A DNA stretch of 64,000 bases from an uncultured Victivallis sp. (GTDB lineage Bacteria; Verrucomicrobiota; Lentisphaeria; Victivallales; Victivallaceae), in NCBI GenBank assembly GCA_944389935.1, contig CALXOE010000002.1:83138-147137 (forward strand), read 5' to 3'. Below are positions 61,380 to 64,000 of the stretch, piece after piece. The notes under the pieces are model-generated. The model was not told where the DNA came from. It did not search any database and saw nothing but the letters and a program-made list of their open reading frames with translations. A program made the position numbers and the translations under genes. Every line of letters starts with the position of its first letter. Position 1 is the stretch's first letter.

Positions 61380-61420
61380 TTGATCCCTCTTGAAGACAGT
61401 CGTTCTTCAAGAGGGATCAA
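61380..61420. repeat. Perfect 17-base hairpin
   Basis: TTGATCCCTCTTGAAGA (61380-61396) pairs exactly with 61404-61420 around a 7-base loop. There is no T run on either side, so it is not a simple terminator; it might be an RNA stem, a transposon relic or a recombination site. Confidence 0.8.
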
Positions 61421-61605
61421 CTGTCTATCGCGCTGAAGTCGGATATACCTTCTTCTTTCCCTGTAAAATATGAAGTTTTGAATACTCTCATCAGACAGGT
61501 TGAGTCATCTCTGATCTACTGTCTTCAAATGACGTTTGGCTTCCGTGAACAATCCCTATCCACGTCTTCTGGCGAACATTCTTTCTGTAATTGCAATAAC
61601 ACGAT
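61421..61605. other. Noncoding AT-rich stretch before the rod-RNA promoter
   Basis: No open frame, repeat or hairpin of note was found between the 17-base hairpin and the promoter at 61606. Confidence 0.5.
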
Positions 61606-61634
61606 TTGACAAAGCAGCAAACACCTCGTATATT
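61606..61634 (+). promoter_or_regulatory. Strong promoter upstream of the rod RNA
   Basis: Perfect TTGACA (61606-61611), 17-base spacer, TATATT (61629-61634). Transcription should start near 61641. Confidence 0.8.
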
Positions 61635-61640
61635 AAGATG

Positions 61641-61872
61641 TTCTTGTGACGCATTAACCTAAATTGGAGGAATGGACTGAACTGAGTTTCAAAATCAAAT
61701 AACAATCAGATAACGTAAACTGAAGCAGACTTCACCTCGGGAAACGCCAAACCCACGTGAACAAGTCAAGCTTAAGAGTTTGCGCCCATATTTGGGCGCT
61801 CTCTGTGCGTATAGACTTGTTCAGGCATTGGCGTGCCTCTGAGGTGAATACAACAGGGGGCGTCTTTTTTTA
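61641..61872 (+). ncRNA. Predicted structured RNA (long rod) ahead of the zinc-ribbon genes
   Basis: Four nested perfect helices: TTCACCTC/GAGGTGAA (61731-61738/61841-61848), ACGCCAA/TTGGCGT (61744-61750/61828-61834), TGAACAAGTC/GACTTGTTCA (61758-61767/61814-61823), GCGCCCA/TGGGCGC (61782-61788/61793-61799). The third and fourth are separated by a symmetrical 14/14 internal loop, recalling the bubble of 6S RNA, but the rod is shorter. A seven-T tract ends at about 61871. ACGCC (61744-61748) can instead pair with GGCGT (61859-61863), so a switching leader for the downstream gene is equally possible. Confidence 0.6.
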
Positions 61873-61993
61873 TGTTCAGTTTGGCTCAATATACAAGCCT
61901 CGCCTCTCTCGATTCTGCCAGCGACAGCAAAGACAGCATTCGTCTTTAAAAAGGAAAAGTCCCGAAAAATGGAACCCAACGAGGAGAAGAGAC

Positions 61994-62800
61994 ATGTCAG
62001 AAGAAAAGAAGAAATGTCCGGCTTGTGCTGAGGAAAATTCCGCGGGAGCCACGGTCTGCGAGTTCTGCGGAGAAAAATTCTCAAACACTTCAAGTTCCCG
62101 GGAGATGCCGGAATCAGCACAAAAACTAGAACTCTATAATCCCAAGGCTGCCGCTAACTGGTCGCTGTTGTTTACTCCAATCTTCGGAGCTTATGTTCTC
62201 AAAACCAACTGGAAAATTTTGGGACGGGAAGAACAGGAAAAACGATCAAAAATCTGGTTGATTTCCCTGATCATTATCTGGGGGATCGGACTCTTATTTT
62301 TGAGTGATCAATTTTGCTCAGCCATCTATTTGATCGGTTTAATTTCCTGGTTTTTTCTTGAGTGTAAACCACAGATGAAATATCTTACTGTTAACAAGCT
62401 CGATTTCCAGAAAAAAAGCTGGAAAACTCTTGTTCCGAAAGCCGCTGGTATTTTAGTCGGAGTCTGGCTTTTCTTCACTATCATAGGGTTTATGTTTGGT
62501 GGACCAACTTTGGATTATTCCTCCCCCGAAGCATACAGAGAGTCGTGCGGAGAAATTATGGACTATCTGGCTGAAGAATTTGGAGGCAAGGAATTCGGTA
62601 AAAAACTTCAAAACAATGATCTGTCCGAAGAAGAACAAGAGGCTCTTGCACAAGTAATAGTTCTGGGGGCGTTTTTAGACTACGAACATGATAAAGATTT
62701 AAGAGAAACAATTGATGGGATGTCGGCTCATGAATTGTTGGAGTTTGTCAACGAAAATTACTGGATGGATCCATTGGGCAACTTACACGAAAGAGAGTGA
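61994..62800 (+). CDS. Zinc-ribbon membrane protein of unknown function
   Basis: 268 residues. Residues 7-25 form a zinc ribbon (CPACAEENSAGATVCEFCGE). Three hydrophobic helices (about 55-70, 90-125, 150-175) and an acidic C-terminus (ENYWMDPLGNLHERE) follow. The first in-frame ATG far upstream lies in the rod-RNA region; the ATG at 61994 has GAGGAGAAGA just before it and is preferred. Four bases overlap a possible GTG start of the next gene. It is paired with the HtpX-like protease. Confidence 0.75.
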   Translation: MSEEKKKCPACAEENSAGATVCEFCGEKFSNTSSSREMPESAQKLELYNPKAAANWSLLFTPIFGAYVLKTNWKILGREEQEKRSKIWLISLIIIWGIGLLFLSDQFCSAIYLIGLISWFFLECKPQMKYLTVNKLDFQKKSWKTLVPKAAGILVGVWLFFTIIGFMFGGPTLDYSSPEAYRESCGEIMDYLAEEFGGKEFGKKLQNNDLSEEEQEALAQVIVLGAFLDYEHDKDLRETIDGMSAHELLEFVNENYWMDPLGNLHERE

Positions 62801-62802
62801 TC

Positions 62803-63810
62803 ATGAAACCCTGTATCCATTGTAAAAAAGAAATTCAGGACGAAGCGAGGAAATGCCGTTATTGCGGCAAGTGGCAGACACAGGAAAATACGACCGCCGT
62901 TTTTGACCGCATCCGTTCTTCCAGCCAGATTCGTCTGGGAGGAGGATTGGGAAAATCAATGGGGATTTTCATGGCGGCTAATGTCGGGGTTATGGTCATA
63001 CTCATGATCATTGTCCGGATCTTCGATCCCCATGCCGGTATTGGAACCGCAATTTTTCTGCTGCTGATCGGATGTGCTGTCCCATTTGTGATGCTGTTTT
63101 TCTCCAAGTCATTGTTAAAATGGCAATATAAAATTCGGATCATTACAGCGGAGCATGTGGAAAACGATCAGGAAAAATATCTTCTGGAATTGGTGCAAAC
63201 TCTGGCCAATCGCGCCAATCTCCCTGCTGTACCGGAAGTAGGCGTTTATGAAAGCGAAGAGATGAACGCCTTCGCAACTGGTTCCTCGAAAAAGGATTCC
63301 ATGATTGCCTTCAGTTCCGGTTTGCTTAAGCAGATGGATAATGACAGCATTGCAGGAGTTGCGGCTCATGAAACCGCACACATTGCCAATGGAGACATGT
63401 TGACAATGACTTTGCTGCAAAGCCTGATCAACATCGCGGTAATCGTAATCGATTTTGCTATACGACAAACGGATTGGTACGAAGAGCTTTGTAAAAAATC
63501 ACGTCTGCTGTCATGGCTGGTTCATTTCGTTATTGTCAACGTGCTGTTCCTGTTGGGCGATCTGGTTCTTTTATGGTTTTCCCGTCACCGGGAATTCGAA
63601 GCGGACGCCACTGCGGCCTCATTGGTAGGCGCAGATGCCATGTCTGGAGCTTTACGTCGACTTATGGATGATTCCCATGCAGGGGAAACGGTTGCGGCTG
63701 ATGATCCAGCTGCCGCAATGATGATTTCTGCACCACCTGCCTGGACAGATATTTTCTCCACTCATCCATCCCTGGAAAGGAGAATTGAGCAACTGAAAGA
63801 AAAAAGATAA
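62803..63810 (+). CDS. HtpX-like M48 protease with N-terminal zinc ribbon
   Basis: 335 residues. A zinc ribbon at 4-23 (CIHCKKEIQDEARKCRYCGK) precedes two helices (about 52-72, 82-104) and a protease domain: HETAHIANGD with HExxH at about 189-193, and the third ligand region SRHREFEADATAASLVGAD. A helix follows near 236. HtpX proteases cut damaged membrane proteins. The ribbon fusion is not usual for HtpX and is shared with the two flanking membrane proteins. ATG at 62803 is listed. Confidence 0.88.
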   Translation: MKPCIHCKKEIQDEARKCRYCGKWQTQENTTAVFDRIRSSSQIRLGGGLGKSMGIFMAANVGVMVILMIIVRIFDPHAGIGTAIFLLLIGCAVPFVMLFFSKSLLKWQYKIRIITAEHVENDQEKYLLELVQTLANRANLPAVPEVGVYESEEMNAFATGSSKKDSMIAFSSGLLKQMDNDSIAGVAAHETAHIANGDMLTMTLLQSLINIAVIVIDFAIRQTDWYEELCKKSRLLSWLVHFVIVNVLFLLGDLVLLWFSRHREFEADATAASLVGADAMSGALRRLMDDSHAGETVAADDPAAAMMISAPPAWTDIFSTHPSLERRIEQLKEKR

Positions 63811-63820
63811 TATAAAAGCG

Positions 63821-63853
63821 TCCATCCCCCCGTATTTTGATGTGGGGGATGGA
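63821..63853. terminator. Convergent stem between htpX-like gene and the next minus gene
   Basis: TCCATCCCCC (63821-63830) pairs with GGGGGATGGA (63844-63853), loop 13 bases. Placed between convergent genes; no T run follows, so a bidirectional block to transcription is more likely than a classic terminator. Confidence 0.6.
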
Positions 63854-63862
63854 TGAAGATTC

Positions 63863-64000
63863 TTAGTTTTTAAACTGCAGATGGCACTTGGGACAGTGAT
63901 ACAAGCCGATCACGTTTTCGTCAATCAGCTTGCCTGCCTGAGCGCCCAGCAGACCTCCGGAGGTAACTCCCCAGAGGAGATTCAGGATTCCACCGGCAAC
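63863..64000 (-). CDS. Partial zinc-ribbon membrane protein (N-terminus outside window)
   Basis: Minus-strand frame of 45 codons ending at a TAA (63863-63865). It reads a Gly/Leu-rich membrane segment (GGILNLLWGVTSGGLLGAQ), then DENVIGLYHCPKCHLQFKN, a CxxC half ribbon at the very C-terminus. The upstream half is cut by the window edge. It is the third zinc-ribbon membrane protein in a row, here with the ribbon at the C-terminus. Confidence 0.6.
   Translation of the reverse strand, partial: VAGGILNLLWGVTSGGLLGAQAGKLIDENVIGLYHCPKCHLQFKN

Noticed and set aside
61641..61872. Firm identification as 6S RNA
   Set aside because: The central 14/14 loop is similar, but the rod is too short and the outer arms and flanks do not match what I recall of 6S; kept as an unnamed RNA.
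61757..61993. N-terminal extension of the zinc-ribbon protein from 61757
   Set aside because: This frame crosses the rod RNA and its T tract and lacks conserved features; a good ribosome site lies just before 61994.

Overview
The window is about 60% GC, densely coded, and reads as a chromosomal segment of a Lentisphaerota bacterium of the Victivallis type (PVC superphylum). This is inference from content: two prepilin-like proteins with the [12 protein letters not shown] signal, a secreted glycan-degrading set (GH5, acetyl xylan esterase-like, sialidase-like, AGE epimerase), Gfo/Idh and TIM-barrel sugar enzymes, and a W-rich repeat protein. No rRNA, CRISPR array or transposase was found. Many sigma-70-like promoters fit TTGC/TTGA-N16/17-TATATT.

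Left part (1-15230): a partial membrane protein; phosphofructokinase and polyprenyl synthetase with a terminator; then a nine-gene minus-strand block (12188 to 3182: mscS-like, argG, leuB-like, WaaP-like kinase, lipoate ligase, rnc, Fe-ADH, PfkB kinase, sialidase-like) in which seven of eight junctions overlap, most by ATGA. Family-4 uracil-DNA glycosylase, a GNAT and rpoN follow.

15415-25127 holds two signalling blocks. The first has a YycJ-like MBL hydrolase, a zinc-ribbon Ser/Thr kinase, a hybrid histidine-kinase homologue that has lost its phospho-acceptor residues, and a chagasin-like lipoprotein. The second is a six-gene operon: membrane protein, prepilin with a 215-residue leader, ABC ATPase, permease, BlaI repressor and BlaR1-like M56 sensor. 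It is headed by two tandem promoters, each with a TACA-N2-TGTA-type box in its spacer.

25146-38382 and beyond: a minus operon (MFS, ymdB-like, ribBA, gltS, cytidylate kinase-like); a GT39-type transferase; AGE epimerase; acetyltransferase; and a polysaccharide locus (GntR/LacI-type regulator, prepilin, esterase, GH5). 39638-42780 is a five-gene phage-like cassette (collagen-like tail fibre plus lysis/accessory-like small proteins) without other phage genes. A Gfo/Idh gene and an AraC regulator are divergent with overlapping promoters. An RRM protein has a consensus promoter and a long folded 5' leader. ClC channel, HAD phosphatase, sugar isomerase and a duplicated secreted protein follow, then SnoaL-like and frameshifted genes, mnmG, and an orphan OppC-type permease.

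The right end (58523-64000) is an accessory region behind a tRNA-Pro(GGG): a P4/D5-type helicase, a W-rich repeat protein, a promoter-driven long-rod RNA, and three zinc-ribbon membrane proteins, one fused to an HtpX-type protease. It has lower GC and looks like an integrated element or its remnant. No integrase is in the window. The best candidates for new biology are the rod RNA (61641-61872), the folded RRM leader, the BlaI-controlled prepilin/ABC operon and the kinase/pseudokinase pair.
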